A stretch of DNA of 35,838 nt from Komagataeibacter europaeus LMG 18890. GTDB lineage: Bacteria > Pseudomonadota > Alphaproteobacteria > Acetobacterales > Acetobacteraceae. The stretch is from NCBI RefSeq assembly GCF_000285295.1, contig NZ_CADP01000003.1, positions 63,887 through 99,724 of the forward strand, read 5' to 3'. Made by a program: the position numbers and the translations under genes. Below, piece after piece: positions 7,832 to 14,623 of the stretch (position 1 is its first letter; each line of letters opens with the position of its first letter). The notes beneath the pieces were generated by a model. The model was given only the letters and a program-made list of their open reading frames with translations. It was not told the DNA's origin and did not search any database.

Positions 7832-8863
7832 TCAGCCGCCGGTGACGCTCATATGGCGGGTGACCCGGGCGGGGTCATCGGCATTGCGGCCGATCAGGAA
7901 GTCATGCCCGCGTGGCTTGCGCAGGATGGCGGCGCGGACATGGTCCATCATCTGCACATCGTCCGCCCCGGCACGCAATGGCGCGCGCAGGTCGGTCGAG
8001 CCTTCATGCCCGAGGCAGGTATAAAGCCGCCCGGTACACGACAGCCGGACCCGGTTGCAGCTTTCGCAGAAATTATGGGTCATGGGGGTTATGAAACCGA
8101 TCCTGCGCCCGGTTTCGGCAATGCGAGCATAACGCGCGGGACCGCCAGTGCGATAGGTCAGCGGTTCCAGCGTCCAGCGCTGCTGCAGGTCGCGGCGTAC
8201 ATCCGACAGGGGCAGGTAGTGGTCGGTCCGGTCCTCGCCGGTTTCCCCCATGGGCATGGTCTCGATCAGGCACAGATCCGCGCCAATTTCGCCGCACCAT
8301 GCGATCAGGGTATCGAATTCATCCGCGTTCACGCCCGCCATGGCCACGGTGTTGATGCGTATGTCCAGTCCCGCCTGCCGCGCGGCACGGATGCCGTCCA
8401 GCGTGCGGGCAAGGTTGCCGCGCCGGGTAATGCGCCTGAAGCGGTCAGGATCGAGTGAATCAAGGCTGACATTGACCCGCCGCACGCCACAGGCGCGCAG
8501 GCCATCGGCAAATTCCGCAAGCCGGCTGGCATTGGTGGTCAGGGTCAGTTCATCCAGTCCGGCCTGCTGGTCCGGGCGATTCAGCCACCCGCCCATTTCC
8601 CGGAAGAAATCCATGACATCGCGCCGTACCAGCGGCTCCCCCCCCGTCACGCGCAGCCTGCGCACGCCGTGGCGGATGAAGGAGGCGCACAGCCGGCCCA
8701 GTTCATCCAGCGACAGGATTTCCGCCTTGGGCAGGAAAGTCATGTCTTCGGACATGCAGTAGATGCAGCGCATGTCGCACCGGTCCGTCACTGATACGCG
8801 CAGGTAGGTCAGCAGGCGGCCATAGGAGTCCGGCAATGGGGCAGTCAGCGGGGCGATGTTCAT
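7832..8863 (-). CDS. moaA: GTP 3',8-cyclase (molybdenum cofactor biosynthesis protein A)
   Basis: Radical-SAM enzyme of 343 aa that converts GTP to 3',8-cyclo-7,8-dihydro-GTP at the start of molybdopterin synthesis. The SAM cluster cysteines C29, C33 and C36 lie in DRCDMRCIYCMSED. LRVTGGEPLVRRDV is the radical-SAM GGEP motif. The C-terminal second cluster is provided by NFCESCNRVRLSCTGRLYTC. The protein ends in VTGG; the terminal Gly-Gly pair is required for activity in MoaA. The start at 8863 gives the family beginning DSYGRLLTYLRVSVTDRC. Only 12 bp separate it from the upstream DUF3553 gene, so the two share a message. Molybdopterin would serve enzymes such as aldehyde dehydrogenases, which are important in acetic acid bacteria (inference). 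Confidence 0.96.
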   Translation of the reverse strand: MNIAPLTAPLPDSYGRLLTYLRVSVTDRCDMRCIYCMSEDMTFLPKAEILSLDELGRLCASFIRHGVRRLRVTGGEPLVRRDVMDFFREMGGWLNRPDQQAGLDELTLTTNASRLAEFADGLRACGVRRVNVSLDSLDPDRFRRITRRGNLARTLDGIRAARQAGLDIRINTVAMAGVNADEFDTLIAWCGEIGADLCLIETMPMGETGEDRTDHYLPLSDVRRDLQQRWTLEPLTYRTGGPARYARIAETGRRIGFITPMTHNFCESCNRVRLSCTGRLYTCLGHEGSTDLRAPLRAGADDVQMMDHVRAAILRKPRGHDFLIGRNADDPARVTRHMSVTGG

Positions 8864-8875
8864 GCGGGCGATCCC

Positions 8876-9058
8876 TTACGACAGCACGGTCAGCTGCACG
8901 ACCGTGGCATCGACCAGCACCTTGCCCGCATGGGGGAACATGACCGTAACCCGGTGCCCGATGGCGGATTGTACCTGCCCTTCGCCCCATTCCTGGTGAT
9001 CGGGGTGGCTTACGAGTTGCCCCGGCACAAGAAATGAACGGAAGGGAGGAGTGGCCAT
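8876..9058 (-). CDS. Small DUF3553 family protein
   Basis: About 60 aa: MATPPFRSFLVPGQLVSHP, then WGEGQVQSAIGHRVTVMF, PHAGKVLVDATVVQL. This is the DUF3553 pattern, a CarD/SH3-like small beta barrel with the conserved WG.GQVQS core. The frame is open further upstream with ATGs at 9079, 9088 and 9097; 9058 is preferred because homologues, as I recall them, begin close to this point, but no start has a convincing ribosome binding site. Function is unknown. It lies immediately before moaA on the same strand. Confidence 0.75.
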   Translation of the reverse strand: MATPPFRSFLVPGQLVSHPDHQEWGEGQVQSAIGHRVTVMFPHAGKVLVDATVVQLTVLS

Positions 9059-9206
9059 TATATCGCGCGGTTCCTGCATGGGGATCATGACCGGCATATC
9101 GGACCGGTGCGGGTCTTATTAAACCCCATGGCCCGGCATTCAACAAAAAAACCGCCTGCGCCCGCATATGTCTATCCCGTCCATGCACCGTTTCGGGCAA
9201 CATGAG

Positions 9207-9234
9207 AACGTTTCTGGTGAAGCTTTTTTATCAA
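9207..9234. repeat. Short copy of dispersed AT-rich repeat (GGTGAAGCTTTTTT element)
   Basis: Just beyond the 3' end of the phosphomutase gene lies GTTTCTGGTGAAGCTTTTTT followed by ATCAA. The first part matches the element at 35470-35490 nearly base for base, and the ATCAA end matches the right end of the long copy at 17690-17700. It may be a shortened copy. Its position at a gene end suggests a terminator role, but this copy has no strong hairpin. Confidence 0.5.
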
Positions 9235-10640
9235 TGGGGCGTGGCGGGATCCGCATGGTCGGGCAGCGTCACGCCAGATTGCGCCAGTTGCGCAGACAGG
9301 GCCGCTTTCAGCCGGTCCAGCGCCGCCTGTGTCGCGCCCTCTGCCCGGGCGACAAGGACCGCCTGCGTATTGGAAGCCCGCAGCAGCCACCAGCCATCCG
9401 GTGTACTGACACGCACGCCATCGATATCACAGACATCGGCCCCAGCCTGCGCCAGCCGGGTGGCGACTTCCGTAATCACGTCAAATTTGCGCGTATCGGG
9501 ACAGGCGAAGCGCAGTTCCGGGGTGGAAACGGTAGCAGGCAGCGCGCGCCGCGCATCCGACAGGGAACCGTCGAGGCGGGAGATCACATCCAGCAGGCGG
9601 AGTGCTGCATAAAGCGCGTCGTCAAAACCATACCACCTGTCGGCAAAGAACAGGTGTCCCGACATCTCGCCCGCCAGCAGCGCGCCGGTTTCGGCCATGC
9701 GCTCCTTCATCTGCGAATGGCCGGATTTCCACATGAGCGCCCGTCCACCCGCGCGGTCGATTTCATCAAACACCACCTGGCTGGTCTTGATGTCGGCAAT
9801 GATGGTTGCCCCCGGCCGGGCGCGCAGCATATCACGGGCAAGGATGAGCAGAAGCTGGTCCGCCCACACGATCGCGCCCGTGTCATCCACCACGCCAAGG
9901 CGGTCCGCATCGCCATCAAAGGCAATGCCCAGGTCGGCCCCGTCCTGGCGGACGGCCGTTATCAGCTGTTGCAGGTTCGCAGGTATGGTGGGATCGGGAT
10001 GATGGGCGGGAAACCGGCCGTCAATCGCGGCATTCAGCACGCGGTGGCGTCCCGGCAGGCGTTTGACCAGAAGCGACAGGACATCACCCGCGGCCCCGTT
10101 GCCGCAATCCCACACGACATTCAGCGCGCGGGCATCATGATCATGGTCCCGGAGCAGCCGGTCGATATACGCGGCCCTGATATCCACCATCCGCGTGGTG
10201 CCGGATGCCTGCGCCACGACATTGCCCGTGGCGGCCATCTGCCCCAGCATCGCGATCTGCGCACCAAAGAAAGGCCTGTTGGCCAGCACGATCTTGAATC
10301 CGTTCTGGTCCGGCGGGTTATGGCTGCCCGTGACCATGACCGCCCCGTCCGCATTCAGATCGGCGGAGGCGAAATACAGCATGGGCGTCGGTCCGCAGCC
10401 GATGCGCACCACGTCCATGCCGGACGCCATGCCCCCCTCCACCAGCGCACGCTCGAGGGCGGGAGACGAAAGGCGTCCGTCATATCCGACGACGACAGTC
10501 CTGCCGCCATCACCGGCCACGACGCTTGCGAACGTGCGGCCGATGGCATAGGCGTCTTCAGGCCCCAGTGTCTTGCCGACCGTCCCGCGGATATCATATT
10601 CCCGCAGGCTGGTCGGATCAAAACGGTGCCGGAAGATCAC
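9231..10640 (-). CDS. Phosphoglucomutase/phosphomannomutase
   Basis: Alpha-D-phosphohexomutase of 469 aa, interconverting hexose 1- and 6-phosphates. The N-terminus reads RFDPTSLREYDIRGTVGKTL, the PMM/PGM (AlgC-like) start. The phosphoserine loop VMVTGSHNPPDQNGFK is near residue 105. The Mg2+ loop AFDGDADRLGVVD is near 240, the sugar-specificity loop LLAGEMSGHLFF is near 325, and the C-terminal phosphate-binding RASNTQAVLVARAEG is near 435. The start is a GTG at 10638-10640 that overlaps the galU stop (GTGA), so translation is coupled to galU. With galU it forms a unit turning glucose-6-phosphate into UDP-glucose, or feeding mannose-1-phosphate. Sequence alone does not tell which epimer is preferred, so no symbol is given. 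Confidence 0.93.
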   Translation of the reverse strand: MIFRHRFDPTSLREYDIRGTVGKTLGPEDAYAIGRTFASVVAGDGGRTVVVGYDGRLSSPALERALVEGGMASGMDVVRIGCGPTPMLYFASADLNADGAVMVTGSHNPPDQNGFKIVLANRPFFGAQIAMLGQMAATGNVVAQASGTTRMVDIRAAYIDRLLRDHDHDARALNVVWDCGNGAAGDVLSLLVKRLPGRHRVLNAAIDGRFPAHHPDPTIPANLQQLITAVRQDGADLGIAFDGDADRLGVVDDTGAIVWADQLLLILARDMLRARPGATIIADIKTSQVVFDEIDRAGGRALMWKSGHSQMKERMAETGALLAGEMSGHLFFADRWYGFDDALYAALRLLDVISRLDGSLSDARRALPATVSTPELRFACPDTRKFDVITEVATRLAQAGADVCDIDGVRVSTPDGWWLLRASNTQAVLVARAEGATQAALDRLKAALSAQLAQSGVTLPDHADPATPH

Positions 10641-11506
10641 TTGTACTTCGTCAGGAATTCACGCACGCCGGGAGCCAGTTCCTCACGCTCCAGCGCAAAG
10701 GCGATCTGGGCTTCCAGGAAACCGATCTTGCTGCCGCAGTCGAAGCGCTTGCCTTCGTAGCGATAGCCGTGGAACGGCACATGGCCGATGGTCTTGGCCA
10801 TGGCGTCGGTCAGCTGCACTTCGCCGCCTGCGCCCTTTTCCAGCTTGGCCAGGTGCTTCAGCACGTCGGCGGTCAGCACGTAGCGACCGATCACGGACAG
10901 GGTGGACGGTGCGTCCTTCGGGTCGGGCTTTTCAACCAGGCCCTTGACCTCGACGGTCTTGCCGTCGTCCTTGCCGACATCAAGGATGCCATAGCTGCCG
11001 GTCTGCTCACGCGGAACTTCGGTCACGGCCAGTACGTTGCCGCCGGTCTTGTTGTAGACTTCAACCAGCTGGCCGATGCATGACTTCTTGCTCTGCACCA
11101 CGTCATCGGGCAGCAGGATGGCGAACGGGTCGTTGCCAATGAACTCACGCGCGCACCAGATGGCGTGGCCAAGGCCCAGCGGTTCCTGCTGGCGGACGGA
11201 CAGCATGGTGCCCGGGATGACGCGGGTTGCTTCCAGGGCCTTCAGTGCCGATGTCTTCTTGCGGGCCTTCAGCGTGTCTTCGAGTTCGTAGGAAATATCG
11301 AAATAATCGATCAGGGAATCCTTGCCCCGGCTGGAAACGAGGCAGAATTCCTCGATCCCGGCTTCGCGTGCCTCGTCAATCGCATACTGGATCAGCGGAC
11401 GGTCAACGACGGTCAGCATTTCCTTGGGCACGCACTTGGTGGCGGGCAGAAAGCGTGTTCCAAGGCCGGCAACCGGCAATACGGCTTTTTTAAGGGGCTT
11501 AATCAC
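10637..11506 (-). CDS. galU: UTP-glucose-1-phosphate uridylyltransferase
   Basis: A protein of 289 aa, normal for bacterial GalU. It makes UDP-glucose from UTP and glucose-1-phosphate, the precursor for cellulose, acetan-type exopolysaccharides and LPS. The nucleotide-binding signature AVLPVAGLGTRFLPATK is at residues 8-24. VPKEMLTVVDRPLIQYAIDE follows. LGLGHAIWCA, FAILLPDDVV with the metal-binding Asp pair, and VKGLVEKPDP lie in the centre. The C-terminus has RFDCGSKIGFLEA. The start is GTG at 11506, preceded by GAGGT at a spacing of eight bases, which supports it over later codons. The long upstream region holds direct repeats and a perfect palindrome (separate entries), suggesting regulated expression. 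The downstream mutase gene overlaps by 4 bp. Confidence 0.97.
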   Translation of the reverse strand: MIKPLKKAVLPVAGLGTRFLPATKCVPKEMLTVVDRPLIQYAIDEAREAGIEEFCLVSSRGKDSLIDYFDISYELEDTLKARKKTSALKALEATRVIPGTMLSVRQQEPLGLGHAIWCAREFIGNDPFAILLPDDVVQSKKSCIGQLVEVYNKTGGNVLAVTEVPREQTGSYGILDVGKDDGKTVEVKGLVEKPDPKDAPSTLSVIGRYVLTADVLKHLAKLEKGAGGEVQLTDAMAKTIGHVPFHGYRYEGKRFDCGSKIGFLEAQIAFALEREELAPGVREFLTKYK

Positions 11507-11525
11507 TAATATTTACCTCAAGATG

Positions 11526-11582
11526 CATGACAGGAACAGGCAAAACCGACCGGCCCACTGTTTACATGACGGAAACAGGCAA
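11526..11582 (-). repeat. Pair of 18-bp direct repeats in the galU leader
   Basis: CATGACAGGAACAGGCAA at 11526-11543 and CATGACGGAAACAGGCAA at 11565-11582 match at 16 of 18 positions, 39 bp apart start to start. Read towards galU they are TTGCCTGTTYCYGTCATG. The nearer copy ends about 20 bp before the GTG start, so it includes or borders the ribosome binding region. Two nearly identical sites upstream of a single gene suggest a regulator binding site or a structured leader RNA. Confidence 0.6.
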
Positions 11583-11589
11583 GCGGGCG

Positions 11590-11603
11590 TTGCCAGATGG
11601 CAA
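11590..11603. promoter_or_regulatory. Perfect 14-bp palindrome upstream of galU (candidate operator)
   Basis: TTGCCA-GA-TGGCAA is a perfect dyad with a two-base centre, seven bases upstream (relative to galU) of the distal 18-bp repeat. Its arm TTGCC is the same word that opens the direct repeats when read towards galU. A dimeric transcription factor site is the natural reading; no factor can be named. Confidence 0.45.
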
Positions 11604-11769
11604 TGATGTAGCGTGCTTTATCAGGACCAAACATGACTTAAATCACGATTCTGTCCTCACGGCAGTACACGCCACTGATACGACACGTTTTGTAACCACC
11701 CGTGGGGGTGTCCGGTTACCACGCTGTCCATATCTCCTGAGGCTGATAGCGGCTTTTTGTGCGGAAATA

Positions 11770-11787
11770 TTATGACTTTTTTATGAC
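11770..11787. repeat. TTATGAC direct repeat with 11-bp period
   Basis: TTATGAC occurs at 11770-11776 and 11781-11787, separated by four T residues, so equivalent bases are 11 bp (one helical turn) apart. This could be a tandem protein-binding site or chance in a T-rich stretch. It lies roughly midway between galU and the tRNA gene. Confidence 0.35.
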
Positions 11788-11812
11788 ATGACCCGCACTG
11801 TTCCGTGCCATC

Positions 11813-11839
11813 CATGCATGGCATGCATGGCATGCATGC
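11813..11839. repeat. Tandem 9-bp repeat CATGCATGG
   Basis: Three consecutive 9-bp units: CATGCATGG, CATGCATGG and CATGCATGC, followed by ATATGG. Each unit contains the palindrome CATGCATG, so the array can form alternative hairpins and is a candidate for slipped-strand length change. It lies about 120 bp downstream of the tRNA 3' end. Confidence 0.75.
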
Positions 11840-11958
11840 ATATGGAACATCCGTGCATCGGATCGCATTGCTCGCCCATGTCGAAACTGCATGGACATGG
11901 CGAGTGCCATTCTGCCCTGGCGGGGCAGGATTCGTTTTTCATCAATTTTCAGGAAAAC

Positions 11959-12044
11959 TGGTGCGGCCAAGAAGACTCGAACTTCCACGGGGTTGCCCCC
12001 ACAAGCACCTCAAGCTTGCGCGTCTACCATTCCGCCATGGCCGC
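11959..12044 (-). tRNA. tRNA-Leu (anticodon GAG)
   Basis: Read on the minus strand, an 86-nt class II tRNA. The acceptor arms GCGGCCA and TGGCCGC pair fully, followed by discriminator A and an encoded CCA. The D-arm has GCG/CGC around a loop with GGTAGA. The anticodon stem CAAGC/GCTTG closes the loop TTGAGGT, giving anticodon GAG (reads CUC/CUU leucine codons). A long variable arm (GGGGGCAACCCC) follows, as expected for Leu. The T-arm GGAAG/CTTCT encloses TTCGAGT. The structure is complete. Confidence 0.95.
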
Positions 12045-12122
12045 AACGTGACAACGATGATCGACTGGGCGATACCGTCATGACGATGAAGGGGCGTATA
12101 ACCGATGGAAGGCGCGCGGGCA

Positions 12123-12797
12123 ATGACTGAAAACGAGTTTTTATGGCACAGGGCGCCAAATCTGGTTCCCTACCCTGCCGCGCTGGCGGAAATGGAGGCC
12201 CAGGCACGTGGAATTCGCGCAGGCACGCTGCCCGAACGGGTGTGGCTGCTGGAACATCCGCCCACCTATACCGCCGGGACGTCGGCACGGGATTCGGACC
12301 TGTTCAACCCGCGTGGCTATCCCACCTATCCCGCCGGGCGTGGCGGGCAGTGGACCTATCACGGGCCGGGGCAGCGGGTTGCCTATGCCATGCTGGACCT
12401 GGCCCGGCCCCACGGCATGGCGCCCGCGCGCGACCTGCGCGCCTATGTTCACACGCTGGAAGAATGGATCATTCGCACGCTGCGGCATTTTGGTGTCGAG
12501 GGGGAACGCCGCGCGGACCGCATTGGCGTATGGGTGGTCGATCCCGCCACGGGACGCGAGGAAAAGGTCGCGGCCATTGGCGTGCGCGTCTCACGCTGGG
12601 TCAGCTGGCACGGGATCGCGATCAACGTTGCCCCGGATCTCAGTGATTTTGGCGGGATCGTGCCGTGTGGAATCAGTGAATACGGCGTCACCAGCCTGAA
12701 GAAGCTGGGCAAGGATGTCAGCATGGACGAAATTGATGCAGCTCTCGCGGCCACATGGCCGGAATGCTTCGGCCCGATTCCCGGTGCGCGGGGGTAG
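12123..12797 (+). CDS. lipB: Lipoyl(octanoyl) transferase
   Basis: A protein of 224 aa that moves octanoyl groups from acyl carrier protein to lipoyl domains of 2-oxoacid dehydrogenases and the glycine cleavage H protein. The family motif [16 protein letters not shown] lies near residue 75, with the conserved Arg-Gly-Gly and His-Gly-Pro-Gly-Gln. The catalytic lysine is in [18 protein letters not shown] at about 148 and the catalytic cysteine in [14 protein letters not shown] at about 182. Two starts are possible: 12123, with GGAAGG ten bases upstream, and an in-frame ATG at 12105 with AAGGGG ten bases upstream. I prefer the shorter because [18 protein letters not shown] resembles the family start. 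It stands alone between the tRNA and the convergent lolA-like gene. Confidence 0.95.
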   Translation: MTENEFLWHRAPNLVPYPAALAEMEAQARGIRAGTLPERVWLLEHPPTYTAGTSARDSDLFNPRGYPTYPAGRGGQWTYHGPGQRVAYAMLDLARPHGMAPARDLRAYVHTLEEWIIRTLRHFGVEGERRADRIGVWVVDPATGREEKVAAIGVRVSRWVSWHGIAINVAPDLSDFGGIVPCGISEYGVTSLKKLGKDVSMDEIDAALAATWPECFGPIPGARG

Positions 12798-12818
12798 GCC
12801 CACGCGCCGGGTACACGC

Positions 12819-13445
12819 CTAGTTGTCGGCCGACAGGGTAAACATTGCGTCAGGCCATTTCTGGCCACTGACGGTGGTGCCCGTCAGATCAAGGCGGATA
12901 TGCTGGCGTTCCACGTCCGTCATCTCGATCACCAGCAGCGACAGCTTTCCCGCGATATCGGAAAAGCCCAGGGTCAGGATCCCCTGTGATTCGCTGTCCC
13001 GCCGCGCCAGCGAAACCTGCAGGCTGTTCTGGCCGTGCTGCACCGCCGTGACCGAAATCAGTCCCGACAGGTGCACGGGCTGGTCCAGCAGCAGGCCAAG
13101 CGGCTGGTGGCCCAGTGACATGCGGGTAACCGATTCGCGGCGGTGGTCCACAAACAGCAGGTGCCCGTTTTCCGCGACCAGCTTCATCGACCCCGGTGTT
13201 TCGTAATCCAGCCGCAGGCGACCCGGATCATAATGCATCACGCCCTGCCCCTTCCCGCCATCGGGCCATGTCTGCACGAAATTGGCCTGCAACCCGTCCG
13301 AGGTGTTGAGATAGGCCTCGACACGGGCGATGTCCGCCTGCTGGTCGGGCTGCTGCTGCACGGGAGTACCGGCGCAGGCGGCCAGCAGTGTCAGCAGGCC
13401 GCCCATCATCAGCCGCCGCGTGGCGAAGGGAAAGGCGGGCTTCAT
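12819..13445 (-). CDS. LolA-family outer-membrane lipoprotein carrier with a lipobox
   Basis: A protein of 208 aa with a LolA-like fold pattern: DIARVEAYLNTSDGLQANFVQ, VMHYDPGRLRLDYETPGSMK, HLLFVDHRRESVTRMSLGHQP and a C-terminal beta-rich part ending in AMFTLSADN. LolA carries lipoproteins across the periplasm from LolCDE to the outer membrane and is normally soluble after signal cleavage. Here the signal peptide (LMMGGLLTLLAACAGTP) ends in a textbook lipobox, L-A-A-C, so the mature protein should start with an acylated cysteine. That is unusual for LolA and more like LolB. The start ATG overlaps the bolA stop (ATGA), so it is coupled to the BolA protein. Whether it is the only LolA in the genome cannot be told. 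Confidence 0.82.
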   Translation of the reverse strand: MKPAFPFATRRLMMGGLLTLLAACAGTPVQQQPDQQADIARVEAYLNTSDGLQANFVQTWPDGGKGQGVMHYDPGRLRLDYETPGSMKLVAENGHLLFVDHRRESVTRMSLGHQPLGLLLDQPVHLSGLISVTAVQHGQNSLQVSLARRDSESQGILTLGFSDIAGKLSLLVIEMTDVERQHIRLDLTGTTVSGQKWPDAMFTLSADN

Positions 13446-13756
13446 GCCGCGTCCATCCGCGCCTGCTCATCAGGCGTGCGCAGCACGAGCGACAGGGCAT
13501 GCATGCCCCCCGCGAATTCCCCCGCCAGCAGGTCGTGCACCATGCGCGAACGCTGCACGCGGCCCACTCCCTCGAACGCGGGGCTGACAATCAGCACGTT
13601 ATAGTGGCTTTCGCCGGCCTGTACGCCGTTGTCCCGTACATGGACATGGTGGGCGTGGCGGGCGCTGTCATCGTGTATGCGCAGTTCCACGGGGGCGAGA
13701 TGTTCGCGTATGATGCGTTCGATCCGTCCGGCCCGGCCGGTTGCTTGCTGTTCCAT
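13442..13756 (-). CDS. BolA family protein
   Basis: A protein of 104 aa. RIERIIREHLAPVELRIHDDS is followed by RHAHHVHVRDNGVQAGESHYNVLIVSPAFEG and then RVQRSRMVHDLLAGEFAGGMHALSLVLRTP. This is the BolA/IbaG fold with the HHVHV-type strand and conserved histidines that bind [2Fe-2S] clusters together with monothiol glutaredoxins. The start at 13756 is supported by GGAG six bases upstream; in-frame ATGs at 13768 and 13786 lack such a site. It overlaps lolA by 4 bp and is divergent from the J-protein gene across about 80 bp. Roles of BolA proteins include iron-sulfur trafficking and stress morphology; which applies here is unknown. Confidence 0.9.
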   Translation of the reverse strand: MEQQATGRAGRIERIIREHLAPVELRIHDDSARHAHHVHVRDNGVQAGESHYNVLIVSPAFEGVGRVQRSRMVHDLLAGEFAGGMHALSLVLRTPDEQARMDAA

Positions 13757-13835
13757 TGGCGGCTCCATGATAGCGGGATCATTCATTGCACAGCTTCGCT
13801 CTTGCACGAAGCATGAACAGGCGCACATAACGACA

Positions 13836-14465
13836 ATGATGAAGAGAAGGAACACCCGGCACCGCGCCTTTGACCCCGAACCCGATGCGCCGGACCGCTG
13901 CTGTGACATGCATGGCTGCGACCAGCCCGCGGGTTACCGCGCCCCGCGTTCGCGCGATGCGCTGAACAGCTATTTCTGGTTCTGCCTCCAGCACGTGCGC
14001 GAGTACAATGCGAACTGGGATTTCTATCGTGGCATGTCCCCCGGCCAGATCGAGGCGCATATCCGCGCCGACACGTCATGGAACCGGCCGTCATGGAAGC
14101 TGGGACAGGGCAATGCCGCCCATGCCTTCAGCGAGGAAGAGGTGCTTGACCCGCTGGACCTGCTGAAGGGGGCGGCAAAGGCCCGCGCGCGCAACCGTGC
14201 GCGACAGCGGCAGGCGGAGGACCGCCGGGCGGAGGCGCCACAGGCGCTGAAATACCCACTGGGTGTGCTCGATCTTGGCTGGCCGGTGTCGATGGAGGAA
14301 CTCAAGGCCCGGTACAAGGACCTCGCCCGCCAGCATCATCCCGACGCCAATGGCGGCGACCGCAAGGCCGAAGAACGGTTCAAGGGCATCAACATCGCCT
14401 ATGCCACCGTGCGCGCCCACCTGGTCACCACCGCCGGGCGCGACGGCATGGCCCGCAGCGCATGA
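13836..14465 (+). CDS. J-domain protein with Cys/His-rich N-terminus and C-terminal DnaJ domain
   Basis: A protein of 209 aa (start at either of the adjacent ATGs, 13836 or 13839; no strong ribosome site). The J domain is at the C-terminus: YPLGVLDLGWPVSMEELKARYKDLARQHHPDANG, with HPD at about residues 167-169 and ERFKGINIAYATVRAHL as helix IV. The N-terminal part is different from canonical DnaJ: DRCCDMHGCDQPAGYRAP and YFWFCLQHVREYN place four cysteines and two histidines in a pattern that could bind zinc. A charged Arg/Ala-rich helix (about 115-140) links the halves. J proteins stimulate Hsp70 ATPase and pick clients. It lies between bolA and cobS, an arrangement I recall from other alphaproteobacteria; the client is unknown. 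Confidence 0.88.
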   Translation: MMKRRNTRHRAFDPEPDAPDRCCDMHGCDQPAGYRAPRSRDALNSYFWFCLQHVREYNANWDFYRGMSPGQIEAHIRADTSWNRPSWKLGQGNAAHAFSEEEVLDPLDLLKGAAKARARNRARQRQAEDRRAEAPQALKYPLGVLDLGWPVSMEELKARYKDLARQHHPDANGGDRKAEERFKGINIAYATVRAHLVTTAGRDGMARSA

Positions 14466-14501
14466 TGGCGCCGTGCCACATGCTTCCGGGCGTGGCGCCA
14501 T
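14465..14501. other. Hairpin between the J-protein gene and cobS
   Basis: ATGGCGCC at 14465-14472 and GGCGCCAT at 14494-14501 form a perfect 8-bp stem around a 21-base loop, which can extend with GTGCC/GGGCG-type partial pairing. The stem begins at the last base of the J-protein stop codon. There is no T-run after it, so it is a weak intrinsic terminator at best; mRNA stability or attenuation are alternatives. Confidence 0.5.
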
Positions 14502-14522
14502 ATGCGGACTGAAACCCGGCAC

Positions 14523-14551
14523 TGGTCGATCGTTACAGGTAGACCTATACT
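14523..14551 (+). promoter_or_regulatory. Candidate promoter for cobS-cobT
   Basis: TATACT at 14546-14551 is a five-of-six match to the sigma-70 -10 box. Seventeen bases upstream, TGGTCG at 14523-14528 is a poor -35. The -10 box lies about 70 bp before the cobS ATG, downstream of the hairpin at 14465-14501, so cobST could be expressed independently of the J-protein gene. Confidence 0.4.
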
Positions 14552-14623
14552 GACGGCCTGATATGCCGCCCTGTGCTGTCATGGCGGGCCAAAACACATG
14601 AAGCGACGGACGAGAAAAAACAG

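Larger units (their letters stand above)
11507..11958. other. 452-bp gene-free region between galU and tRNA-Leu
   Basis: No credible gene is present; the frames that stay open translate into low-complexity Met/His runs or lack ribosome sites. The stretch is less GC-rich than its surroundings and holds the galU leader and promoter. It also has an 18-bp imperfect direct repeat, a 14-bp palindrome, a TTATGAC direct repeat and a CATGCATGG tandem repeat, each listed separately. A CTGCCC/GGGCAG hairpin at about 11911-11926 lies between these and the tRNA end. I could not identify a convincing -35/-10 pair for galU. Confidence 0.7.

Noticed and set aside
9168-10760. 530-codon plus-strand frame opposite the phosphomutase gene
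   Set aside because: Antisense to an enzyme with intact catalytic motifs; no ribosome site or domain.
11805-12083. Plus-strand frame beginning MPSMHGMHGMH in the galU-tRNA gap
   Set aside because: The repetitive Met/His start is the CATGCATGG array translated, and the frame then runs through the antisense of the tRNA gene.
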